Below, one piece after another: positions 55,101-64,000 of a stretch of DNA of 64,000 bases. The notes below the pieces were generated by a model. The model did no database searches. It was not told the origin of the DNA and saw only the letters and a program-made list of their open reading frames with translations. Each line of letters begins with the position of its first letter. The first letter of the stretch is position 1. Source of the DNA: Anisakis pegreffii (Eukaryota > Nematoda > Chromadorea > Rhabditida > Anisakidae); NCBI GenBank assembly GCA_035041965.1, contig JAPYMA010001963.1, forward strand, positions 1-64,000. The letters are read 5' to 3'. The position numbers and the translations under genes were made by a program.

Positions 55101-58100
55101 TAGAACCGAGATAATAAATAAATAACACTATTGCTTAAGTACGGATAATAAACATAGAACCGAGATAATAAACATCGAGTTACAAACACATATGAAATAT
55201 CTTAAATGATGCACATTCGTTGACCAGTCTTTGAAGTTAACATGTTTCTGATCGACGATTAGGCAAGCTCGGGAGAATTTTGATTTCTTCATGTCAAAAT
55301 TAATTGAACTCACTCACCATCCTCACATTCCAGCATTACAGTGCAACCAATCGAAGTTTTACCGTTTTCTTCTGCGCAATTAATCATGTCGATTACTTTT
55401 GTGTGTTCAGGTGCAAATTGTTTATTTATTTTCGAGCATCCCGGTGTTTCGCCTCGGACACATACATCTATCTTAATACGTAGATATGTCTTCATCAGAT
55501 GAAACCCAAATGATCGAAAATTGCAAATTCATGAAAGCAACCCAAAATTATAAATATAAAAACCTGATTAACAAAATTTTGTGTGAGCGGGTCGAAATAT
55601 CCTGTTGACGATGGCCCTTGTTCACGACAGATAAGTGTTTCACGTCCTGTTCTACTGTGAGGACTATTTTGTGGGTATTGATAGCCTTAAGCAACAGATC
55701 CGTTATGAAAAATGCTCCATTACGACATGTCCTAGAGCTATCAATGTTGAATCAAATAAAGCTGCCACCAACCTTCGGCACATTTGAATTCATATTTTCC
55801 ACCTTGCACAACTCGCATAGCACCGTCTTGATAGAACAAATCCGGATACTACAAGCGAAAATAAGTGCAAAATGCATTGCAGTCGAAGAGACGTAAACGT
55901 GTCCAGATGACAATTTACACAGAAATACCCAAATTAGAAATTCGAAAAGTTCAAAAAGCATAGGTTTGAATAGACGTAAGCCGTAATTTGGAGGAAATTT
56001 CAGTGATTGAATCGATCTATAAGGAATATTTTTCCATTAGAACAGAAAGAGTGAATGATCGAGCATAATTTTATGCGAGCGATCGAATGAATCATGCAAA
56101 ATGCGATACCGATGCAAACAACGTTCCTTGTGGAGGATCCTTGAATGCTATACAGGTACTCAAGCAGCCATTAATGTCCATTCCATCAGCTTTAGTCACT
56201 AAGTTTTGCCATTTCGATGCACCGCCAATACATTTGAATGTCACCGAACCACTGTTACGTTCTTGAAGCGTTCCCATCACGAAATCTTCAATGTTTCATA
56301 CGAATTACTCACTGTCAGCAGGAATTGATCATCAGCTCTTTTGGAAGAATGTTTAGAGTGCCTAAAATAGTCTCCTAGCATTTACCACTAATCTAGAGGT
56401 AGCAAACAATTTCATCTACTCGAGTGAATTCATTCAGTCTATGCGAGCTATTTTGATGAGATCAATCGTTGAAATCGAAAAAAATCTATCACATTTGGAA
56501 CTGAAACGCATACCACCAGTGCATTTTATAGTTACTTGAGCTCCAACTTTATATACAGTTACATTAGACCTGTAGACCTGAAATATAATTTTCCGAGTAA
56601 CTTAGTTTAAAGCTTCAACGATTAATTAAGTGTACTAGTAATATAATTTTCTCAAAAATCGTGGCACTGCATAAGATGAACACAAATATTTTCTGAGCAT
56701 AACGTACGATACTCGGTCTATCGTCGTTAACAAATATAACGCTCCTGGACACTTCTTCAGATTTCACGATACATCCTGGTAGGCATTTCATCGCAGTGGC
56801 ATTTTTCTGACCGGTTTCTTCATTCACCCAACCATCCATTCCAGCAGTGCAACGAAGTTTTTGAATAAGTGGCACCGGACTGAATTCATTACCCATGTAC
56901 TGCGGATAATACCCTAAAATTTACAGACTGTCGCACTTTCAACTCATTGAAAAATGTCGTTTAGCTCACTGAACTCAGCAATAATTTGCATATGAATATT
57001 GAACAATGATTATTTTCGTTAAAACTACCATATTAGGACAGTTCCAAGAAACAAACACAGTAGCACATATACCTTGCTCGCATTGCACTCGAACACGGCA
57101 CCCTTTCGGTTTCTTTCCGTCCTCATAGTCACAGTCACGCTTGTCTGGATACAATATCCTACCAGGTGAAGGAGCGATTGGGTCACAACCTTTCGCACCA
57201 GCCTTTTGACATGGAAACGGCTTTGCCTGAATCGATGATTGTTGATGATTAAATAGGCAGTCAGCACATATGCATAATGTTGTCGTTAACGTGCAGTTAG
57301 TGTTGATTTCGGAAAAATGAAAATTGCGTATTTACATTGAAGGCTCCAGTGCTCATATCACGATAGCCAGCCGATCCGCCAGCACAGAAGATTTGCTGTT
57401 GATTCGTTTTGCTGTACGGTGTTGACGGTGGATATTCGTAGCCTGGACATATTTTTTAAAATTTTCATTACAATTGATCCAAATTGAACATTTGCGATAA
57501 ACCAAACAGCGATTGGTTCATTTAAATAACAATTCATGGTTTTTGAAGCAATCCATGACATCTCTTCGGACTGATATAAATTCACTAACTTAAAAAGAAA
57601 CAACTGAAAGAAATGAACAAAACATTCCGAAAAAAAGAATTCGGTTCAAGCACACAGACTCCTTTAAATGTTGCAATATAAATTTATTGAAGGGCTAGGC
57701 AACCTTGAGCACACTGGAAAGTGTATATGGCACCGGGTATGATATGTTCGATACCGTCAAATGAAACTTTGAGTTTTGGTTGTCTTTTGATAAGTGTACC
57801 CTCGTAAACGTGAGTGATTTCTTTGCAGACCGGTATGCAGCCACCCGGCTGAGTGTTCGTTTTACCAGTTTCTGAAATCAGTGACAGCATTTTAGCACAT
57901 ACTGATAATGCATTGACTGAGAATCATGCAACTACTCAAGAAGTATGAACTAATGTGATAGAGTTCTTCAGAAAGCGTACCCAAATTCAGCCATCCTAGA
58001 GATCCACCGCGACATACAAATGAATATGGCTCATTACGTTCTGCCGGATTACGGCGCACAAATCCTGCGAATGTGGTAAACTTCATCATGAAATACTTAA

Positions 58101-61100
58101 AAGTTATTATGAAATTTCCTCAAAATTATCAGCATTCAATGTCGGCACATTCTTTCGCGATTTTACTCGTTGATTTCAGTTGTTTCAGAAACATAACTCT
58201 GCGACAGTTCGATTTTGCAAAGTTATTTCATGTTGAAAGAAGCTGAATCGCTTTGTTCCTGTCCTCTTGGAGCTAATGGAGTTAAGAGCATCGTTCTTGG
58301 ATGGAGTTGGTCGATTGATGCGACATGATTGGCATTCTTAAATTACTCATGATCGGAATGATAGCGTCAAAAAACAGTTGTCACCAATTACCTTTCTTAC
58401 ATCGAGTCGTTACTTTCACGCCCATAGCCCAGTATACTTGTGGACCATTTTGATACTGAAATTGTGGAACAATTAAGCAATTGAATTCATCCGTTAAGCA
58501 TGATCTATTCATGAGATACTGGGAAATTTGCTAAGTACTGAATGAGATTTTCAAATTTTGTGGCTTAATGAATTTTGAAATTCATTACTTTCATGATCAT
58601 TGGTGAACAATCGCAAATAATTTCTCAAACAACGCCCTTTCTTAATCGGAAAGCAGCGATTACTTCACTGGCACATAAGGATACGGCTTAGTGGCTTCGA
58701 TATCGATAAGAAATATAGACATTTCGACGTGTGATAACTCAATCAAAATGTGTATGTATGTTATGTTGTGCTTTCAACTGAACTACTGTGCTGAGAATTT
58801 AACTGAAGATGAGAATTCGGAATCAATACAATAAGATTCTCATTTGTTGGTGGTCCATCGCCCACATAAGTGGCGTTACTCATCTCGACGTTGTTGCGCA
58901 ATTCGCGACATCCCCAAGCGCATTTAGCTGGTACGTTGACGTTATATGGCTGATTGTTCTGATCACGCCAACCGTTATTTGTGCACGTCAGCATTTGACC
59001 ATTACCATAATCGTTTCTTGTGAAAAAGTGGTCTTAAAATACTCTCTCTCTCTTTCAATATTTAGTGTGCACGGATGAATTTATGAATGGATTAAATACT
59101 TTCTTAATTGCATTCTGTAGCTTAATTTCATGACTCTGAGAGCCCATTCAACATCACAGTGTGATCGGTTATGAGGAAGTTGTGGAGGTTCACATCTATC
59201 TAATATCCGTTTTCACAACATTCATTCGATGACACAGAGAAAAAATTAGTCGAGTACCTCATAAACAAAATACTTATTGTTAGTTGCGTACGTTCGATCA
59301 CAGTGAATGGTCCCAAATAGATTTATTAGGCGATGCTCTCAAAAAGATCAACTCACAATCAGAACATTTGATAGTGATTTTACATCCGATCGGTATGCTG
59401 TTCGAATTCAGCGATCCACACTTTCTGTCAACACTCACCACAGTAGCGTTTTTGTCCAAATGCTTCATTATCGACGCGCATCCCGGCTTCACACACTGAA
59501 TTAATGCACACATCTGTTATTGGTCAAGTTTAATCAAAACACCTTAAAAGCGATCTTAGAAGCGTTTTCATGGTTTTAAAATAATGACAATTCATATAAG
59601 AATGTCAATGATTTTCTTCTTATTTTTGCAGTGACTTGATCATGAATAGTTACGCGATTTGTTGGTTACAAAGAATATGCGAGCGAGTGAGTGAGTGACC
59701 TCAACAGGTCGTGCATTGATTTGTTGTGCTTGAACATCGTAGTAACCTTCCGATCCTCCTCTACATACCAACTGCTGTTCTCCGGCATAATAATGCGGTC
59801 CACTCTTTGCGAACGACAAACCTTCAATGAGTGACGAGGATGATCAAAGCACCATTGGAACATTGAGATCTCAATCTTCAGTACTCCCTCCTCATCGAAC
59901 AGCTCCTTGCATTGATCTCGTAAGACAAGAAAATAACCAACAAAAACGAATAACCGCATTCAGTACTGTACCCGCTTCACATTTGAAGATATAGAGGAAT
60001 TTATCGTACACATAGTTCTTGCCATCAATTGTCACGGTACCATCTTGACCTGGCTGTGCAACCACTCTTGTTCCAGGAGCGAAGTCGCTTCTGTAATTCA
60101 TTTTCATGGAATTTCAGCAACTGTATGCACAAAAGATCAAGCGAAACACTGGAAAATTGTTTTCGAGAATTGTGTTTCGAAGAAAGTAACGGAAATGTTG
60201 AGGTGTTTCGATGAATTCATTGCATTTTAATAGTGTTTAAAAATTCAAATTTGTTTCAACAGACAGACGATTCATGATTCAGAAGGTGGAACGATTGCGA
60301 AACAGTTAACTAAATACATCGAATGCACTCACAATGGATCCAGCGCATTACAAAGCGGTTTACAAATGCCCGGTTTTCCGTCACTTCCTCCCATTGGAAT
60401 CAATGACTGAACTTTTCGTTGCCATCCAATTAATCCACCAATACATCTGTATTCATCTTCACCTAATGCACGCCATGGTGCAAAATCGAATGCAAATCCT
60501 AAAAAGTCATCTTATTGGATGGAATTGAAGAGAACGGGTTGAACTGACTGATCAAAACAACTTTTGTGACTTGATCGAAGGCAGTGCTGGGAGCGGATTA
60601 TATTTGTTTACAATCATCCAACTTAAATCATAGGTTCAACGAATCAGGCGGATATAGGTTGAAACATACATACCGGGTTTGCATTTTGTCCGTATTATAG
60701 TACCTGACCTCCAGTAAACGTGATTTTGATACGTGTACTGCAATAGAAGTTTATTTCGAAATTAAGCTCATGTTTCTGAGATGTTAGAATAGCCGAACCG
60801 AAAAACTAAGGAAATCCGAGAGTGATGGTTCTCTGGAAGAGGTTTAACAGTGTTTGGAAATTTTCAGAGAAGGCTGCAATGAGAACAGATGCATTGAGCG
60901 AATTTTCGAGAGAGCATAAGAAGATATTCTTCGAAAACTTGATGGAAATTTTGAAGGATGTTTGAAAAACAGCAAATAGCGAAACATTCGAAAACGCAAC
61001 AGTCACTCGCGGAGGTGAAACCAAGTAGGTGGCGTTTCTCATATCAAAATCGGTCAGCGCTAAACATCCTGGCAAGCAATTGGACGGTGCTTCTACCATT

Positions 61101-61987
61101 TGTTGTTGATTCACCCACTGACCTCGGTAGCACGTCAACGTTTGTGCAGACGCATATTGGATATTTTCAAAGTAATAAACTGAAACTTTTGATGTTGTTG
61201 TGATTTTTAAACAAGTTTTCGTGAATAAGCACTCATATTCACAAGACAGTGGATTGTATCTAAAATAAGTTATTACTTATGGCATATTGAACAGATATTG
61301 ACACGATATTTGCTCAGGCGGTTGAGACTTCTGATAGAAGTTTTGAGGTCTGATCGAAACACCTTTCAACTTGTTCGGTTCTTGAAACAGTTCGGAGAGC
61401 ATGATTATTGCTGAATGCAGCAAGTGAACAACACAATTACTAACAGTCTTTGCATGTTATTGTTATTTTAGTGCCAGCTCGACAACCGCCGAGACAAAAT
61501 GCTACCGACTTTTTGACGACAGCGTAGGTTAATTCTTTTTCGAGGATTTCGCGGCATCTTCCTCGTTTTAGTGCGGCTGTTGAATCGATCAGCAATACTG
61601 AAAGCCAATTTCGATACGGCCAATAATACTAACTTCAGATTTGTGTCAATAAAGGCAATCTTTGAAATTGCGTTTGGGGGAAGGAGGTCAGAAATAGGAA
61701 AGTCTGTGGAATCTATTAAGCTCTCTCCCATCAAACCATTGAAGTAATGGTCGATCCGAAGTCAGCGATAAATCAGTTTGCTTAATTCCGCACGCTGCTG
61801 AGAGCCAACATTTTCGGAATTTTTTCATAGCAACAAAGTTAGAAAATGATTGAAATTGTAATGGGAATTGTCAAATGCTTAAAACTTAAGATGGTTCAGT
61901 TTTGTATTGAAATATCAGAAGCGCATGCGAAAGCTAACCAAGTGAAAAGATAGCCAACGAAACGACACAACGCAGATGTCGTCTCAT
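37119..61987 (-). CDS. giant secreted multi-module protein of divergent sushi/CCP-like repeats (~57 exons, ~2,750 aa)
   Basis: The start exon 61939-61987 encodes a signal peptide (MRRHLRCVVSLAIFSL). It joins in phase 1 to 61445-61576 (first half-module, CREILEKELTYAVVKK...GCRAGTKITITC). About 55 further exons follow down to 37426-37119. The product is a string of about 31 modules with a four-cysteine plan: C1 ... G-x-x-V/I-x-V-x-C2-x-x-G | G-Y/F ... L-x-C3-x-x-x-G-x-W ... C4, usually followed by x-x-C of the next module. Spacing and the Y, G and W positions recall sushi/CCP domains, though divergent. Nearly every module is cut by an intron right after C2-x-x-G in phase 1. No transmembrane segment or GPI signal is evident, so secretion is likely. 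Sushi proteins act in adhesion, complement-like binding and synaptic receptor clustering (C. elegans LEV-9); the role here is unknown. The last exon may read to the stop at 37119 or splice at 37305. Some introns are long enough to hide extra exons. Confidence 0.8.
37305..46066 (-). repeat. second sub-array of the giant gene: nine two-exon (g+h) modules
   Basis: An h exon at 45944-46066 pairs with f of unit 7. Then nine g/h pairs follow: g 44554-44790/h 44307-44438; 44040-44156/43610-43738; 43192-43329/42968-43096; 42516-42668/42043-42171; 41530-41667/41258-41386; 39734-39883/39399-39527; 38986-39156/38648-38776; 38279-38419/38017-38166; 37544-37675/37305-37426. The g exons carry a basic block RRRCTG followed by Q-P-x-x-C-Q-Y-D-I-x-C-x-x-G. 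The h exons carry V-x-C-x-x-N-G-K-W-x-x-K ... I-x-D-I-N-x-x-x-C-x-x-G. Six consecutive h exons (pairs 2-7) are exactly 129 nt long. All borders are phase 1. Some g exons (pairs 2, 4, 7 and 9) lack the RRRCTG block. Confidence 0.82.
46389..48404 (-). repeat. array unit 7 of the giant gene (five exons, degenerate c)
   Basis: Exons ab 48171-48404 (QKLTCRSDGSGWVDQFE...RINGVEMSCVAG), c 47812-47984 (EHGFYCKVPSDQL...CTNAC), d 47513-47600 (DGQYVFKCKYP), e 47070-47191 (LKLKCNGATSSYMNVETG) and f 46389-46554 (SCGLPKLSDDDTK...GCSIRVDC). Exon c again lacks the Trp. This is the last six-type unit before the array switches pattern. Confidence 0.8.
48858..50216 (-). repeat. array unit 6 of the giant gene (four exons; e+f fused)
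   Basis: Exons ab 49980-50216 (QQLRCGPSGTGWTDQ...YVLPDGATAEC), c 49515-49696 (NSFYCTDSKTHDGRSS...CAQCC), d 49173-49248 (MYAFMSKPYVFKCKPG) and ef 48858-49106 (QALQCNGVTHTYYDLD...GCHQISQ...GCIVKVMC). In exon c the conserved G-W after C3 is lost. Confidence 0.82.
50444..53462 (-). repeat. array unit 5 of the giant gene (five exons), carries a MITE in its e/f intron
   Basis: Exons ab 53214-53462 (QQLTCQNGYNWVDQSG...GGTVDVSCKEG), c 52862-53037 (SVKCVGGSRNWKSG...CTGIC), d 52532-52607 (ALGKTAFVYQCKPG), e 51650-51804 (QTIMCNGDTRRYEDVE...CVRPPNANEC) and f 50444-50549 (EIIQNSQTTQVSVQEC...GCMISVQC). The f half-module starts inside exon e. The intron between e and f (50550-51649) holds the 862-bp hAT MITE. 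Confidence 0.8.
50692..51553. mobile_element. hAT-type MITE, 862 bp, in an intron of the giant gene
   Basis: Ends CAGTGGTTCTCA and TGGGAACCACTG, flanked by an 8-bp target-site duplication with one mismatch (AGTTAGTC 50684-50691, AGTTAGTT 51554-51561). It is closely related to 31821-32404 at both ends and in much of the interior, and contains an extra internal segment (roughly 50907-51156). Non-autonomous: no transposase. Confidence 0.92.
53634..54987 (-). repeat. array unit 4 of the giant gene (four exons; a+b and e+f fused)
   Basis: Exons ab 54736-54987 (QELVCVDDGAKSSWHDKR...GSTMTIKCAPG), c 54429-54613 (EYRCEGGNVGWLHLESG...CKATC), d 54133-54208 (MRVVEGGEYSIRCKEG) and ef 53634-53891 (KVVCGPNGQYID...GCRDIVV...GCTVTLKC). 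The introns between a/b and e/f present in unit 3 are absent, and the coding sequence reads straight through. Confidence 0.82.
55318..56913 (-). repeat. array unit 3 of the giant gene (six exons a-f)
   Basis: Exons a 56732-56913 (IQKLRCTAGMDGWVNEETG), b 56514-56577 (VYKVGAQVTIKCTGG), c 56110-56285 (VTFKCIGGASKWQN...CLSTC), d 55773-55848 (MRVVQGGKYEFKCAEG), e 55564-55685 (ETLICREQGPSSTGYFD) and f 55318-55471 (GCSKINKQF...GCTVMLEC). This is the last unit in which a and b are separate exons. Confidence 0.82.
57073..59032 (-). repeat. array unit 2 of the giant gene (six exons a-f)
   Basis: Exons a 58866-59032 (MLTCTNNGWRDQ...CAWGC), b 58392-58455 (YQNGPQVYWAMGVKVTTRC), c 57981-58064 (YSFVCRGGSLGWLNLG), d 57704-57871 (GGCIPVCKEITHVYEG...IYTFQC), e 57336-57442 (QQIFCAGGSAGYRD) and f 57073-57226 (GCDPIAPSPGR...GCRVRVQC). 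The c/d intron sits earlier than in unit 1, so the Cys pair moved from exon c to exon d. Confidence 0.85.
59356..61179 (-). repeat. array unit 1 of the giant gene (six exons a-f)
   Basis: Exons a 61022-61179 (LTCYRGQWVNQQ...NCLPGC), b 60674-60737 (YQNHVYWRSGTIIRTKC), c 60333-60498 (EYRCIGGLIGWQRK...CKPLC), d 59972-60090 (YVYDKFLYIFKC), e 59700-59821 (QQLVCRGGSEGYYD) and f 59356-59495 (CVKPGCASIM...GCKITIKC). This is the prototype unit. It encodes three sushi-like modules, f(previous)+a, b+c and d+e, each split at C-x-x-G. Confidence 0.85.
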
Positions 61988-62898
61988 TTTCACACTGACT
62001 CCAAGCAGCTAGGAATCATGACAAATAAATGCCAAAGAAACAGATCCAATTCATTTTTTTTCAAAATTATTGAAATGTTGAAATTGCATAATAAAATATT
62101 CATTGAATATTCATTCGCCGACAACGAAATTTCATCGAATATAATAATAATCTCCTAATCGGAAATTTTTGCATGAATTTCCGTTTCCGCACTTGAAAAG
62201 CTTGTGATAATTTCTTCCGTAATTGTTCGTTGGCGATAATTTCGATAATTTTTATGATCACTTTTTATATGTTTGTTTGCATGTTTGTCTGTTCATTGGG
62301 GTCTCAAGGAAATATTCACGACTCTCAGTGTTCCTGCTCATCACTCTACTGCTGCTGCTGCAGTCGTGCTTTCGATTTGCATTTTAGGGCGGCTTTTGAG
62401 CGGCTTCTTAAACCTCACAGACAATTGTTTGTATGCGTTAGCAGTTGAGTTTGAAAGAAAACATTTATTCATCACATGTTATCGAAAGAGGAACAACGAA
62501 AAGTCACATCTGCCGGAAGGTGACTCTGATCCAGTTGATTGATTCGATGAATCATTTCCAGTCGCGTCAGACGTTGTTTTATTTCGTCGAACGTACTCTG
62601 CAGCAAAATAAAACTTTTATTTACAGAAATGAACCAAAAAATTATGCAGGAGAATATCCAACAATTAATTAGTGACAGTCCTGAAATGAGATTTGAAACA
62701 GGTCATAAGTCTGCGAGTTTCTCAGAAAAGTTAAAATGTGAATGTTTGAGGAATGTTTCAATGTGGAAATTGGTTACCATCGCACCCATCCCACTAATAC
62801 AGACTGAGTTACTATCGTAGTAGATGGTCATGCATCTGAGTAAATCCAGAAGCTTTTCACCAGTTTGTTCTTAACACAAGAATGCAGTCACATTCGAC
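61988..62898. other. intergenic; no gene supported
   Basis: Lies between the start of the giant gene and the 3' end of the CNG channel gene. It includes a short CTG run near 62350. Plus-strand open frames here (62230-62542, 62629-62820) are T-rich or lack splice partners. Confidence 0.5.
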
Positions 62899-63902
62899 TT
62901 ATGATAAGATTGCAAAACTGGTAAGATTCATGCGATCACTGAAGAAGAAATGCTCTGGTATATCTGGCAGAACCTTGTAATTTTCAAAGTTATCGTTCAC
63001 GATCCGTTCGAGCATTTCGATTCCATGCAGAATTTCATTCAGTCTATCATCAATACTTGAAGCTTGTATTTCGTCGAAATCACATCTGGTCTGCGTACGA
63101 GTCGACTTCCGGAGTAAATTCTCGGCTGAAAGTGATCGAATAAATAGTGAGAGGAAACCTTCACGGAGTTTTCCGTCCGGAATAAAATCCTTGTGATTTA
63201 TTCGACTGAACTGAGTAAGTCGAAATTGTGCCGCGTGCTATGAAAGGTGGCATTGACGAAAGATGAATGAACTAAGTGATCGATACCGTTCACCAACAGC
63301 AACATATTACTAGTGTGAATCGTAGAGCGGGGGACCTAACGGTGAGCTATTCGCCGATAATTTTGCTCCCTAACCTTTTTGATCTCAATGTCCCACATGA
63401 ACCACTACTCGGAGAGATCCTTACCTGAGCAAAACGTTACTCGAGAGCGAACACGGAATTTTTCGATCGAAGCGTTCGAAATATTTTGTAAAATGATCGG
63501 TAATTTGAACAAGCAAAAGAAATAAACGAACATCTCGCACACAAGCGAGCTTTTTCATTGGGATAGTCGTCGAACAGTTTCCATAGATCTGCTTTCGTCA
63601 GAAAGAAGACATCCGAATAGCCTATCGATCTCACAGTTAGCTCATGCCTGTATGCTCGTCGTCCCACTAATTCAAGTTCACCAAAAGCGCAGTCTGTAAT
63701 GATTCAAAAAAATAACGTTAACAACTAACGAACGTTTCCGCAATTGCTTCGCCTTAGAAACGAAAAAAAATCAAATTTCATTCAAAAATGATTTCCCTCA
63801 TTCAGACGGGGCATCAACTAAACTACCTTCGTTTATTAGAAAAACACTTTGCCCGTACTCATTTTCGGCTTGCAGTTGACCACGTTTCACAATGAGTAAC
63901 TC
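62899..63902 (-). CDS. cyclic-nucleotide-gated ion channel, C-terminal part (CNBD and tail); 5' part beyond window
   Basis: Three exons on the minus strand: 63827-63902, 63543-63693 and 62899-63205. Phases match (1, then 2) and the frame ends at TAA. The first encodes a cyclic-nucleotide-binding-domain strand (ELLIVKRGQLQAENEYGQSV). The second holds the phosphate-binding-cassette region and the CNG signature (CAFGELELVGRR, then TVRSIGYSDVFFLTKADLW). The third encodes the C-terminal tail (IDDRLNEILHGIEMLERIV), a heptad-like helix similar to the region that sets subunit assembly in CNG channels. The RSIGYSD-x-F-x-L-x-K-x-DLW motif separates it from HCN and EAG channels. It is probably one of the nematode sensory CNG subunits (TAX-2/TAX-4/CNG type), but which one cannot be told from this fragment. 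The transmembrane core should lie beyond 64000. Confidence 0.85.
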
Positions 63903-64000
63903 CTTCAACGAAAATCATTTTTATCGTTTTCAAAGTACGATTTCCGACAAACAGACAAACGAATAACTCCTCAGGAAAGCACTCAAGTTGAAGTCACGTT

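Noticed and set aside
62230..62542. Hydrophobic and Cys-rich plus-strand ORFs near the CNG gene
   Set aside because: Caused by T-rich and CTG-repeat DNA; no convincing start or downstream exons.
1..64000. tRNA, rRNA and CRISPR features
   Set aside because: No cloverleaf with a proper GGTTCGANTCC box, no rRNA core sequences and no regularly spaced short repeats were seen.

Overview
This is eukaryotic DNA, almost certainly from a nematode. It is AT-rich. Genes are split into short exons joined by GT-AG introns of about 100-700 bp, and most coding exons are only 15-90 codons long. The gene content is also nematode-like: a GT92 (DUF23) glycosyltransferase, a CC-domain-like secreted peptide, an LGC-type Cys-loop receptor and a CNG channel. 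I built the gene models by hand from reading frame, splice signals and matching intron phase, so exon edges are predictions.

Left part (1-16.9 kb). A small four-exon minus-strand gene (97 aa, no recognised family) lies at 1070-4614, with a tandem repeat array just upstream of its start (about 4757-5740). About 4 kb without a convincing gene follows. A complete nine-exon PA2G4/EBP1 homologue (M24 aminopeptidase fold) spans 10387-13663, and a small secreted proline-rich/CC-domain-like gene spans 15225-16879.

Middle (18.5-36.4 kb). On the plus strand are: a seven-exon GT92 glycosyltransferase (18661-22879; 481 aa, type II membrane protein) preceded by a near-perfect hairpin; a six-exon secreted protein of unknown function with a four-cysteine C-terminus (24075-27061); a three-exon 93-aa secreted peptide (27957-29128); an inverted-repeat element (29641-30556); and an eleven-exon Cys-loop ligand-gated ion channel (31303-36311; 509 aa). 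A hAT-type MITE sits in intron 2 of the channel.

Right part (36.8-64 kb). The minus strand is dominated by one very large gene of about 57 small exons (61987 down to 37119). It begins with a signal peptide and encodes about 2,750 residues made of some 31 four-cysteine modules that resemble divergent sushi/CCP domains. Each module is split by an intron just after its second cysteine (C-x-x-G). The array has two regimes: seven copies of a six-exon, three-module unit (46.4-61.2 kb), then nine copies of a two-exon, one-module unit (37.1-44.8 kb). A second hAT MITE lies in one of its introns. A tiny two-exon gene (36803-37042) lies beyond its 3' end. The window closes with the C-terminal exons of a minus-strand cyclic-nucleotide-gated channel (62899-63902) that runs off the right edge.

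The neighbours show no operon-like organisation. The most novel content is the giant sushi-like array gene, followed by the channel with an altered selectivity motif and the secreted genes with no recognised family.
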